Assembly: GCA_036852015.1 (NCBI GenBank) | Contig: JAANDG010000494.1 | Location: 1 to 64,000 of the forward strand | DNA: 64,000 bases | Origin: Pelodera strongyloides | Lineage: Eukaryota; Nematoda; Chromadorea; Rhabditida; Rhabditidae | Direction: 5' to 3' | Part shown: positions 13,285-23,497 of the stretch, in pieces | Layout: each line of letters starts with the position of its first letter | Numbering within the stretch: the stretch's first letter is position 1 | Translations under genes and position numbers: made by a program | The notes under the pieces: model-generated | The model's input: the letters and a program-made list of their open reading frames with translations, nothing else | Told to the model about the DNA's origin: nothing | The model's database searches: none

Positions 13285-15370
13285 TTTTTGACATCATAGA
13301 TTCTGAAGCAGAAGGCATGTTGCCCGCTTAAGTCAAATGCGCGTCTATTATCAGCATTGAACTTCATTTGCATCATTACTTTGGTGCTACGATGAATTTG
13401 GCACGTCGACTTATTTTTGACGTCATAGATTCTGAAGCAGAAGGCATGTTGCCCGTCTAAGTCAAATGCGCGTCTATCATCAGCATTGAACTTCGTTTGC
13501 ATCATTTCTTTGGTGCTACGATGAAGTTGGCACGTCGACTTATTTTTGACGTCATAGATTCTGAAGCAGAAGACATGTTGCCCGTCTAAGTCAAATGCGC
13601 GTCTATCATCAACATTGAACTTCATTTGCATCATTACTTTGGCGCTACGATGAACTTTGCACGTCGACTTATTTTTGACGTCATAGATTCTGAAGCAGAA
13701 GGCACGTTGCCCGTCTAAGTCAAATGCGCGTCTATCATCAGCATTGAACTTCATTTGCATCATCACTTTGGTGCTACGATGAAGTTGGCACGTCGACTTA
13801 TTTTTGACGTCATAGATTCTGAAGTAGAAGGCATGTTGCCCGTCTAAGTCAAATGCGCGTCTATCATCGGCATTGAACTTCATTTGCATCATTACTTTGG
13901 GCTACGATGAAGTTTGCACGTCGATTTATTTTTGACGTCATAGATTCTGAATCAGAAGGCATGTTGCCCGTCTAAGTCAAATGCGCGTCTATCATCAGCA
14001 TTGAACTTCATTTACATCATTACTTTGGCGCAACGATGAACTTTACACGTCGAATTATTTTTGACGTCATATGTTCTGAAGCAGAAGACATGTTGCCCGT
14101 CTAAGTCAAATGCACGTCTATCATCAGCATTGAACTTCATTTGCATCATTACTTTGGCGCTACGATTAACTTTGCACGTCGACTTATTTTTGACGTCATA
14201 GATTCTGAAGCAGAATTCGCATTGCCGGTCTAAGTTAAATGCGCGTCTTTCATCAGCATTGAAATTCATTTGCATCAGTACTCTGGTGCTACGATGAAGT
14301 TTGCACGTCGACTTATTTTTGACGTCATGGATTCTGAAGCAGAAGTCGCATTGCCGGTATAAGTTAATTGCGCGTCTATCATCAGCATTGAACTTCATTT
14401 GCATCATTACTTTGGCGCTACGATGAACTTTGCACGTCGACTTATTTTTGACGTCATAGATTCTGAAGCAGAAGACATGTTGCCCGTCTAAGTCAAATGC
14501 GCGTCTATCATCAGCATTGAACTTCATTTGCATCATTACTTTGGTGCTACGATGAAGTTGGCACGTCGACTTATTTTTGACGTCATAGATTCTGAAGCAG
14601 AAGACATGTTGCCCGTCTAAGTCAAATGCGCGTCTATCTTCAGCATTGAACTTCTTTTGCATCATTACTTTGGTGCTACGATGAAGTTGGCACGTCGACT
14701 TATTTTTGACGTCATAGATTCTGAAGCAGAAGACATGTTGCCCGTCTAAGTCAAATGCGCGTCTATCTTCAGCATTGAACTTCTTTTGCATCATTACTTT
14801 GGTGCTACGATGAAGTTGGCACGTCGACTTATTTTTGACGTCATAGATTCTGAAGCAGAAGACATGTTGCCCGTCTAAGTCAAATGCGCGTCTATCATCA
14901 GCATTGAACATCATTTGCATCATTACTTTGGTGCTACGATGAAGTTGGCACGTCGACTTATTTTTGACGTCATAGATTCTGAAGCAGAAGGCATGTTGCC
15001 CGTCTAAGTCAAATGCGCGTCTATCATCAGCATTGAACTTCATTTGCATCATTACTTTGGTGCTACGATGAAGTTGGCACGTCGACTTATTTTTGACGTA
15101 ATAGATTCTGAAGCAGAAGACATGTTGCCCGTCTAAGTCAAATGCGCGTCTATCATCAGCATTGAACTTCATTTGCATCATTACTTTAGTGCTACGATGA
15201 AGTTGGCACGTCGACTTATTTTTGACGTCATAGATTCTGAAGCAGAAGGCATGTTGCCCGTCTAAGCCAAATACGCGTCTTTCATCAGCATTGAACTTCA
15301 TTTGCATCATTACTTTGGTGCTACGATGAAGTTGGCACGTCGACTTATTTTTGACGTCATAGATTCTGAA
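13285..15370. repeat. 129-bp satellite array, block 6 (duplicate of block 5)
   Basis: Monomer-by-monomer copy of block 5. The offset is 2455 bp over most of its length but 2326 bp for one monomer variant (CGTCTATCTTCAGC at 12301 versus 14627 and 14756), showing gain and loss of single 129-bp units. The stretch matching the damaged 11400-11930 is intact here. Minus strand open for 432 codons (14012-15310). Confidence 0.93.
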
Positions 15371-16029
15371 TCATTGCTGAAGCGAGAAGATGAATCTCAC
15401 TTCTGACCCTGTCTCTTCATACTGAATACGTTAGCACTTTGAACGGATCGATTCCGATGATTTTCGTTTTTGATGACGTCATCACCAGAAACATTTCCAT
15501 ATATGGACCGCGCGAGTGGAGTTTTTTCGGAATTTGATATCATATTGTTCATGGGTCCCGAAAGGGAAGTCCACACCACGGTATCAGCAATTTTCATTTT
15601 TTTTGGCACTTTGCCAAATATTAAAAGTCTAAACGGAACTTAGACTTCCTTTTCCTATAGACGGATCGATATTGGCCGCTTACTCTGCGTCTTCGAAGTC
15701 ACAGTGATCTTTCGTCGTGCTCTAACTCACTTTAATCGCTTATAGCTCGCTGCGGAGTCGCTGTGGAATTTTTGCTCAGTTGTCGCGTTTGCTTATCTCA
15801 TTGAGCTCTAATTTCGTAGCCATAAATCAGAGACATCGGAGGTGCATTTTCCTATGTTCCGCCCGTTACCGTTACGTTACGTTACGTTACGTTTTGTGCA
15901 CTATTCGATTATAGGGGGGTGGCTCGATTGTTCTCGATAATACCTATTTTCAATTCATACAATAGATGAACAAAAACAATAAGCTCTATTGCAGAGCAAT
16001 ATTGGACACGTGAACTAGATTTCCCCGAC
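15371..16029. repeat. Spacer copy 3 and satellite boundary
   Basis: Repeats 12926-13284 and then continues into the composite unit: GACGGATCGATATTGGCCGC, four to five GTTAC-type repeats (about 15865-15895) and TTATAGGGGGGTGGCTCG. Beyond about 15930 the satellite family ends and unique AT-rich sequence begins. Confidence 0.75.
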
Positions 16030-16392
16030 TTAAAGGGATCGGCTCACCTCAAATCGTGTCTGTTTTTTTTGTTTCTTTATTTTCTATAAGGGATAATAAA
16101 AATTTGGAATACAAAAAGTAGTGTTCTATTTCAATACTCACGAAGATATTAGGTGATAAAGTGGTGGATCGATCGGCCCGAAATGAAAAAGTGTAATTGT
16201 CCTGCCTTGTTTGTATGGGACAATTAACACTTTTTCATTTCGGGCCGATCGATCCACCACTTTATCACCTAATATATTCGTGAGTATTGAAATAGAACAC
16301 TACTTTTTGTATTCCAAATTTTTATTATCCCTTATAGAAAATAAAGAAACAAAAAAAAACAGACACGATTTGAGGTGAGCCGATCCCTTTAA
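16030..16392. mobile_element. Foldback transposon, family C (363 bp)
   Basis: A near-perfect inverted repeat with arms of about 170 bp around a loop TGCCTTGTTTGTAT. It begins TTAAAGGGATCGGCTCACC, ends with the reverse complement, and has TTAA at both edges. No transposase, so non-autonomous. A second, half-length copy lies at 41940-42139. Terminal AGGG plus flanking TTAA links it to families D and E below. Confidence 0.9.
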
Positions 16393-17335
16393 AGCCGATA
16401 TCAAATGTCGTCTTATTAGAAAACTTTAGTACGGATGAATAGTACTCACATATGAATTGAACCAGTCTCAATTCTAACGTACAGAATACAAGCAAACAAA
16501 CAATCTCGCAAACAAAGATTAAAGATTTGTATGATAAGATAGTTCTCATTCGAAAAAAGGCGTTATTTGAGCTCGGTCGCTTTGCGGAAATATTTATTTA
16601 AAAAGAAAACCAATGACGAACAAAAAAATCAAAACAGGACTTTAAAAAATAAAGGATTAAAAAAAATTTCCCGTGAGGTCATAGCTCATTCAGCTTATGA
16701 AAAACATCTGATCAGATACATATTGAATAAAACCGGGAGAGTATTTTAATCGAAATTGAAATGCGCATAATGATGAAGCTCTGCATACCTCGACAAAATA
16801 AATAGGTGTAGTTATCGGAATTAAAAATTAAAAATTGTCGTTTCCAGACTACCATACTTTGCTGAAAAAAATCCAAAAAAAAAAGCAATTGACGGGTAAT
16901 TTACTCCTAATTTTAAATAGTTTTCGTACGTAAAAAAATAGACGTGAACTAAAAATACTGCAGGATTATCGAAATTGACAACACAAAACTATCACAGATA
17001 ACAAATTTTAAAAAAGAGGATCGAATCATAGAAAAAGCTTTAGGTAGCCGTAAAAAATATAAGAAACATTCGTAGATATTAAACAAATGAAAGACCATGC
17101 TTAATGCAGATCTTTGTTTGATTTTATATGAACCCGTATCAAGAATTATTTTTCAAAGGACGTGTCGATTTGCCTGTTCCGCTGCCGCTTATCCTTTTCT
17201 ACATTTCTCAAATGAAAAGACTAGATATCTTACTTCTCAAGAAACATATTGCGATGGATATATGTCATTTTGGCCGCCGTTCACAAAAGAATATACAGTA
17301 ATAAGTGACATGGGTCTTGCATATTTATATAAAAT
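16393..17335. other. AT-rich intergenic stretch, nothing recognised
   Basis: No convincing gene, RNA or repeat. Short open frames here overlap the foldback arm or are AT-rich noise. Confidence 0.5.
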
Positions 17336-17491
17336 TTAATGTTGGTCAGAAGGTGATCCGGGAGAATCCTTACGCCTGAAAATGTCGCTTCGGATTTTAG
17401 GCGAAACAGCCCGGTGTGGAGGTGTAGACGACGGCATATTGGGCACGTCTAATGATGGAAGCATCTCGACACCACGCACACGCACGCGAGA
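17336..17491 (-). CDS. Possible terminal coding exon, product unknown
   Basis: On the minus strand the acceptor AACATTTCAG at 17492 and following is followed by 51 codons and a TAA. The peptide starts SRVRVRGVEMLPSLDV and is rich in Ser, Pro and Arg. Composition looks like real coding sequence rather than AT-rich noise. It enters in phase 0. One possibility is that it is a distal last exon of the TRPV gene upstream on the same strand, whose annotated last exon could splice at AGAAAG/GTGGAG in phase 0; that intron would then contain the whole LTR element. It could equally be an exon of another gene or a relic. Confidence 0.3.
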   Translation of the reverse strand, partial: SRVRVRGVEMLPSLDVPNMPSSTPPHRAVSPKIRSDIFRRKDSPGSPSDQH

Positions 17492-17954
17492 CTGAAATGT
17501 TATTAAATAGTAATTGCAATTACCTAAATTACGCACGTTGGTACATGCAGCAAATAGCCAAGACCACAACCATAACAAAATGTACTCTGCTTTAGTGAAC
17601 CGAAGGTTGTAGTTCAGTGTTATATGTATGGATGACTAAAGTATTATAACTATATGCACTTTCTATAGCTGGAATGTGTTAAAGCTAAAGGTAAAAAGCT
17701 TTTAAACTTTGTCCTTTTAACCACTGTTTTCCATGTATATATTCTTGTTTTCCGTGTACCGTGTTACGGTGAGCGAAGGCCCCCTACATCTTGAGGCATC
17801 ACCTCACGGATGTTCATTACTATTACTTACATATTCAGTTTGTCGGACCGTCCTTTCTCCAGAATACGTTTCCTCCGTTTCTTTGATTACTGCATCAGTG
17901 GGCTGCCATTCAGCTACCAACTGAAAAAACAACAACATAATATTAGTCAGTATC

Positions 17955-18018
17955 TTAAAGCGAAATGCCAGCTCCTTTGGAAAATTTGCATATGATAAGC
18001 AAATCCTATGTATCCTAT
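17955..18018. mobile_element. Foldback family A, left half (interrupted)
   Basis: First 64 bases of a 171-bp foldback (TTAAAGCGAAATGCCAGC at the left edge), ending in CTAT. The remaining 107 bases are at 23214-23320. 64 + 107 equals exactly the length of the intact relative at 56256-56426. The LTR element between them carries a second CTAT at its far side. Confidence 0.92.
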
Positions 18019-18025
18019 TTGTAGT

Positions 18026-18624
18026 GGTCTCCTTACTTCACTCCTTAGCGCTTTTAATACCATAAATAGCGCATCCCCGAGTTTCCCATTTTCATATCCA
18101 AAGGCAACAATTATGATTTCTATTTAACGTCATGTATTGCATCAGCTCCCGATATAGACCATAGGATCAAACGCCCCATGACTTCGATGTAATTGTTACA
18201 ACGTTCGCTATGAAATACTGATTTACATATTTACAGAGCGGAGGCGGGTGACAAGAGAACAGGAATGGCGAGAGACGCAGCTCAATATCTGACCGAAGAC
18301 AAAAGGAGTATATAAGCCAAGAAACTAAGAAATAAGAGGGAGAAATCCTAATCGACGAACCTAGAGCTCTAGTGTCCCCGTTCCCCATGTATTCTCCTAA
18401 CAACTGATCCTTTATTCTATTTACTTCTCGTTATGACTAGTATTCAGTTAGCGTAAGTTCACAAAACCCACATGCCTCCGGGCCCGCATTGAATTGTATG
18501 TTTATGTACTTACAACGAAATAAACGGATGTCAATCACACGGGCCCACATGAACCAGCACGCTCAACAACACAAGAACATCAAGTCTCTACACACTTCGT
18601 GTAGACAACTTATAAATGTTTACT
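18026..18624 (+). repeat. Left LTR
   Basis: Begins GGTCTCCTTACTTCACTCC and ends CTTATAAATGTTTACT. Matches the right LTR with one 1-bp indel (CTAGAG versus CAGAG near 18360) and two substitutions. Holds a TATA-like box at 18309 and CACATGCCTCCGGGCCC, related to the internal motif. Confidence 0.9.
18309..18316 (+). promoter_or_regulatory. TATA-like box in the LTR
   Basis: TATATAAG in the context GGAGTATATAAGCC, about 315 bp before the LTR end. It is a plausible core promoter for the element's transcript; the start site is not determined. The same box occurs in the right LTR. Three further TATA-like sequences lie inside the element (GGTATAAAAAGG near 20069, GGTATATAATGCC near 21029, GGGTATAAAAGACC near 21463). 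Confidence 0.5.
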
Positions 18625-18636
18625 GGTAGCAGCGAG
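18624..18636 (+). promoter_or_regulatory. Probable primer-binding site
   Basis: TGGTAGCAGCGAG overlaps the last base of the left LTR. The first nine bases match the complement of the 3' end of animal initiator Met-tRNA (CTGCTACCA). It supports minus-strand priming and orients the element on the plus strand. Match beyond nine bases is imperfect. Confidence 0.55.
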
Positions 18637-19130
18637 TTAAGTCCCCTGCCTCTCTTAGCTCGCTTTCATCTCTCATTGATTAAGTCCTTTTTTTTCCCTC
18701 TTTCAATTATCACATTATACTTTCATTTCATTCGCAATTTATTTTTCCGATTATTTCTCGTGTTGATTATGATAATTATTGATTTGACGTCTATATTTTT
18801 GCGCAATTTTTATATGTAACTCGAGAGCCGATATTAAAATGGCCCGAGTAATGTCGAAAAGACATATATCCGGAAAGTTGGAGAAAATAATCCCAACAAA
18901 TATTGGTCTGACCGAAAGAGGCAGATCGGCATGTCGCCCGAATAGAGGCAGCCCAAAAGAGGCAAATAATAATGTTTTAGCTGATCAGCGTAAGTTTTAA
19001 GCACCGACCTACTCCGTATGAATTGGAAAACGGAGTGCACGCCGAATTCCAGCACATATTCGTACGCGAAGTAGCCACCGATGTTACTTACTGTTTTACA
19101 AGGAATTTATCATTTTAATCCCCAAAACTT

Positions 19131-21602
19131 CACATGGCTCCGGCCCCGAGTAAAATGAATTGCACATCGCTTCGGTCAATATTCACATGGTCTCGACTCC
19201 TTAGCTTTCTACGTTCACATGAGCACGACATCCGTTTAATATGAAATTTACACGGCTCCGGCCCCATTTTCCACAAACGTCACAACTTCACATGGCTTCT
19301 GCCTGATGCAATTCAGAATTTTCCAAGGTACACATTGTATATTATTCATTATCCATTTATAGGTATTTCAGCATTATACTCACACGGCTCCGGCCCCACT
19401 TTGAATAGCTCCACTCATCGGCAAAACTACGTAATCTTTACCACACGTTCCATTCGTCATCTCAATGAAAAACATTTATTATTATACTCATTAAAAAGAG
19501 CGCAACGCCGTGAGAGACGATAAAAAAGAAAAATCAAAGTAGACAATATGGATACTTTGATATAATTTCCACCAACAGTATATAGATTGTAATTCCATTA
19601 GCCGGGTTCATAACATTTTGGTCCCCGCATGAATTAGGACAAGAAAGGACCCCAATTCCTTTCTCAAACGCAAGTAACAACCTGTGTTAATTACGTTTGC
19701 TTTTACAATGAAATATCATTTTCACATGGCTCCGGCCCCCAATTAAAATCCACCTCACATGGCTTCGGCCCCAGTTATTTCAATACTTACATGGCTCCGG
19801 CCCTTGATTTACATATTTACATGGCTCCGGCCCCACTTTTATATGAAGCTGAAATGGATCCGGCCGCGTTTACCACGAGGTTTACATGGCCCGTTAAATG
19901 CGATTTCGGTCTTTTCTACCGTACGCATCCACAACTTCCAAGGGTTCTAAAGTATAACATCCCATTAATTCATGCTTCATTTTTACAGCCTGCTTATGCT
20001 TTCGGTCCCAATCTAACCAGATTGCAGAATTCTCTACATCTCACAACGCATAGAGATGCGACCAAGGAGGTATAAAAAGGTCTCTTTTTCGCGGTTACTT
20101 ACATATAAATCACCGTAAGATCCTCTACAAGATATTACAAACTACAATGTACCACGTCAACCTAGTCCAATTCTTTTTTCAAACGCAAAGTTGAAAAAAA
20201 AAATTCTTGCTCTCAAAAATTATTTTTCATTATCGGCATAATAAACAACACATTTTTTCATTATCGGCATAATTGGTGACGCAGACGGACTCCGCGAGGC
20301 GACGCGCGGTCTCAAAACAAAACAAAAACATATGTAATTAGACGGACTGGCAAGATCACCTCGCCTTCAACAATCTCCATTATTTTTCTGATATTTACCA
20401 CATTACGCTCTTCAGGCGGAATTCCACCGCTACTCCGCCAGATCCAGGAAGGGCATCGAATCTCATTCTCCATTCATTCACTATCATTCAATTGTTATTT
20501 ACTCAATCGGTAGCTGCTCACCAATGCACAAATCTCACATGGCCCCGGCCCAACAGCCAACCACTCTCCCACAGAGAACCTCTCTCACATTCGTTCAATA
20601 ATTCCCAAGTAGTTCAAGCTCAGAAAGCTAACGAAGGCGTAAGTTGCATAAAAGTCTTGCATAAAAGTCAAGTTCCAGAAATACGAGCGTGTATGTGTAT
20701 ATGTTTCCGAAATATGTAGAGTACAAAGCTGGCGAGAAAACTAGCCATCCGCTACACCTGACTTGACAGCAAGGCCAAGATGAGGGTGACGCGTTATTAT
20801 GTGAAGCGCTATTACGACGTCAACATAATACACTCTGTAGTACGTTCGAAGAATCGTACACAAGCGAACTCGTTGAGTATTAGTGCACACAGCCGTCGGC
20901 GTGCTTATTAGAACAGCTTACTTACGACGGTTAACGTGAACTAAAACGCAAATTATCTGGAAAAATATTTAGTAACAAAAACGCTAAGTTTCACGGAGCT
21001 AACTACTACATCCGTTTGCCGAACGACAGGTATATAATGCCAAATAAGTTTCTTATGAACTCATATCCTTTCATTCTTCACACCTCTCCAGCATAACCTA
21101 TCCCATACTGCTATGCTTACGCATTGTCCGGCAGAAGTAAGTTACTACCCCATATCCTGTTCCTCTAAGAACAATAACTCACATGGCTTCGGCCCAAAAG
21201 AATATCCCTCCACAGCCCCACACTGAGCCCTTATCAGAATCTTAAAAGAAGGCAGTCACTTCTAATTCGTCATTTTACTTCCAGGTTCGTCTTTTTACTT
21301 CCAGGTTGTCAGAACAAAAACCTCCAGTTGTTCAAAATACTCACAAAACGGCTGCTCAATGTGCTAGGTTTTTAGACCAATTAAACCCACAAAGGTATTC
21401 TGAAGGTGATAAAAGCTAGAAGCAAGTAAGTAAACCAGATGTCTGGTTAATTCGAATAGGCTGGGTATAAAAGACCTCTGCAAACCTAGAGGCAATTCTC
21501 ATTCATTGCATTCAATACAAGGTTCTGGCGCAAAGAATAATTCTACATTAATCCTATCTTATCAACGTTCTATTCAACTCCATCTCACATGGCCTCGGCC
21601 CC
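19131..21602. repeat. Dispersed 17-bp motif inside the LTR element
   Basis: CACATGGCTCCGGCCCC and close variants recur about a dozen times, irregularly spaced: near 19131, 19183, 19251, 19289, 19383, 19723, 19756, 19790, 19819, 20536, 21180 and 21585. All are in the same orientation, in otherwise AT-rich sequence. The motif contains an E-box-like CACATG. Spacing is not constant, so this is not a tandem array. Function is unknown; it could be a protein- or RNA-binding site retained by selection on element propagation. Confidence 0.85.
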
Positions 21603-22611
21603 TCAGTTATAAATCCTATACTACTGTAGTCCACAATATTCATAAAGCTATGACTCCAAATCTAACAAGGATAGAAGTCGGCATAATTCTGACTGACGGG
21701 CGGCATATCGCATATAAAACATCTACAGATCTACAGTCTGAGTTTCGCGCGTCGCTCGAAATCGATGCGGGAAGTAGGAAATACACGAAATAGCGACACC
21801 ATAGGCATTATTCTTGTAATTTCCATTAACACACAACTGATCGAGGCATCATCGACGTGCTCAAACGAGAGCGCAAGGTGAAGTGCCCGCTCAACTACAG
21901 CAATCCGGGGCGACTTGGCCACTCAAAAAAAAACGTTGTTCAGATTTTTTGCGCGCACAGAGTAGAGTAACAAATAACAATGTCGATTTACCAACACACC
22001 TCGACCGGGCAAAGTCGTTAAAAAAAGATTAGAAACAAAGGCAAAGCCTCTACGTATACCCCAGCCAAGCCAACTACACACTCGATAAGAATGAAAGAGA
22101 ATCATAATCAAGAGTAAGTTCACGCGAACACAAGTGGCTGAAGAATGCAACACGGTAAAAAAAAATTGTGCATGAGAAATAGCGATGATGCACGAAGATT
22201 TCGCGTTTTGCCGATTTTTTCACTAGAAATTAGATTCACCAGAATAAGCGTTTATAAGAAACAAATAAAACTTGAAGTTAATTATTTTAATTGAGAAACG
22301 CTCGGACAATATGATTATCGTTTCCTGAAGGTGTAAGGTAAAGTATATTTTATTAATTTAGCCAGAAATAACATATTTAAAAAAAAATGGGCCAGAATAT
22401 AACCTGTCTTCCACCACTAAGTAAGTCAAAGACATTATCCAATTTTAAAGTGGTATCTTTATAAAAGTCGTTATTTTCAGATATGAGCGTCGGGACGCAG
22501 CCAAGCGCCAAAGAGGATCGAGAAGCTTATGATCCTGCTCTTTCGGCCAAATCTCTCAACTTCCCAACGAATGAACGCTCAAGAAAGAGGAAAGTACACG
22601 AATTTATTTAC

Positions 22612-23209
22612 GGTCTCCTTACTTCACTCCTTAGCGCTTTTAATACCATAAATAGCGCATCCCCGAGTTTCCCATTTTCATATCCAAAGGCAACAATTAT
22701 GATTTCTATTTAACGTCATGTATTGCATCAGCTCCCGATATAGACCATAGGATCAAACGCCCCATGACTTCGATGTAATTGTTACAACGTTCGCTATGAA
22801 ATACTGATTTACATATTTACAGAGCGGAGGCGGGTGACAAGAGAACAGGAATGGCGAGAGACGCAGCTCAATATCTGACCGAAGACAAAAGGAGTATATA
22901 AGCCAAGAAACTAAGAAATAAGAGGGAGAAATCCTAATCGACGAACCAGAGCTCTAGTGTCCCCATTCCCCATGTATTATCCTAACAACTGATCCTTTAT
23001 TCTATTTACTTCTCGTTATGACTAGTATTCAGTTAGCGTAAGTTCACAAAACCCACATGCCTCCGGGCCCGCATTGAATTGTATGTTTATGTACTTACAA
23101 CGAAATAAACGGATGTCAATCACACGGGCCCACATGAACCAGCACGCTCAACAACACAAGAACATCAAGTCTCTACACACTTCGTGTAGACAACTTATAA
23201 ATGTTTACT
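22612..23209 (+). repeat. Right LTR
   Basis: Second copy of the 598/599-bp direct repeat. A purine-rich stretch AAGAAAGAGGAAAG lies 18 bp upstream and could serve as the polypurine tract, although it does not directly abut the repeat. Confidence 0.88.
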
Positions 23210-23213
23210 CTAT

Positions 23214-23320
23214 GCTAATTTTGCGCGATAGCCGTGGACGATCGCGCAAAATTAGCATAGGATGCATAGGATTTGCTTATCATATGCAAATTTTCCAAAG
23301 GGGCTGGCATTTCGCTTTAA
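23214..23320. mobile_element. Foldback family A, right half
   Basis: Continues the 64-bp left half at 17955-18018: GCTAATTTTGCGCGATAGCC, the loop GCCGTGGACG, then the right arm ending GGCATTTCGCTTTAA. Its terminal TTAA (23317-23320) is also the first TTAA of the next element. Confidence 0.92.
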
Positions 23321-23497
23321 AGCGAAATACCGGCCTTTTTTGAAACACATTGAGTACACCCGCATTCTTATGCAGCTTATACATATCAGTATAAATAAAA
23401 ATAAAAAATCGAGCTAAATTCGAGCAACTTTGCATAAATACGCAAGAACTCCGATGTTGACGATGCGTTTCAAAAACCGGCCTGTATTTCGCTTTAA
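23317..23497. mobile_element. TTAA foldback family B, copy 1
   Basis: Starts TTAAAGCGAAATACCGGCC and ends GGCCTGTATTTCGCTTTAA. Terminal inverted repeats are about 35 bp, with an AT-rich interior containing ATTCTTATGCA and GCATAAATA. It abuts family A with a shared TTAA, as if one had inserted into the other's edge. Confidence 0.9.

Larger units (their letters stand above)
18019..23209. mobile_element. Young non-autonomous LTR retrotransposon (5.19 kb)
   Basis: A 5191-bp insertion flanked by the 4-bp duplication CTAT (18015-18018 and 23210-23213) inside a foldback element, so both ends are fixed independently. Direct repeats of 599 and 598 bp lie at 18026-18624 and 22612-23209 and differ at about three sites, indicating a recent insertion. 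TGGTAGCAG directly after the left repeat resembles a primer-binding site for initiator Met-tRNA. The internal 4 kb has no open frame above about 95 codons and no gag, protease, reverse transcriptase or integrase, so it must be mobilised in trans. Oddities: seven bases (TTGTAGT) at the left edge are not in the right repeat, ends are not TG/CA, and a 17-bp motif is scattered inside. Confidence 0.85.

Noticed and set aside
14012..15310. 432-codon minus-strand open frame as a gene
   Set aside because: Same explanation; the duplicate at 11914-12855 and neighbouring copies lose the frame through small deletions.
15865..15895. Interstitial telomere (GTTACGTTACG run)
   Set aside because: The unit does not match known animal telomere repeats such as TTAGGC or TTAGG, is only a few copies long, and recurs as part of a spacer unit.
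1..15930. CRISPR array
   Set aside because: Repeats are contiguous 129-bp monomers without unique spacers, in eukaryotic DNA.
16325..16549. Hydrophobic 74-codon frame
   Set aside because: It overlaps the arm of the 363-bp foldback; its hydrophobicity reflects AT-rich sequence.
19759..20075. Short coding frames rich in Trp-Leu-Arg-Pro inside the LTR element
   Set aside because: They are translations of the repeated CATGGCTCCGGCCC motif; no gag or pol similarity.
18019..23209. Segmental duplication of 600 bp unrelated to transposition
   Set aside because: Both edges coincide with a CTAT target duplication inside an otherwise exact foldback, which fits a single insertion.
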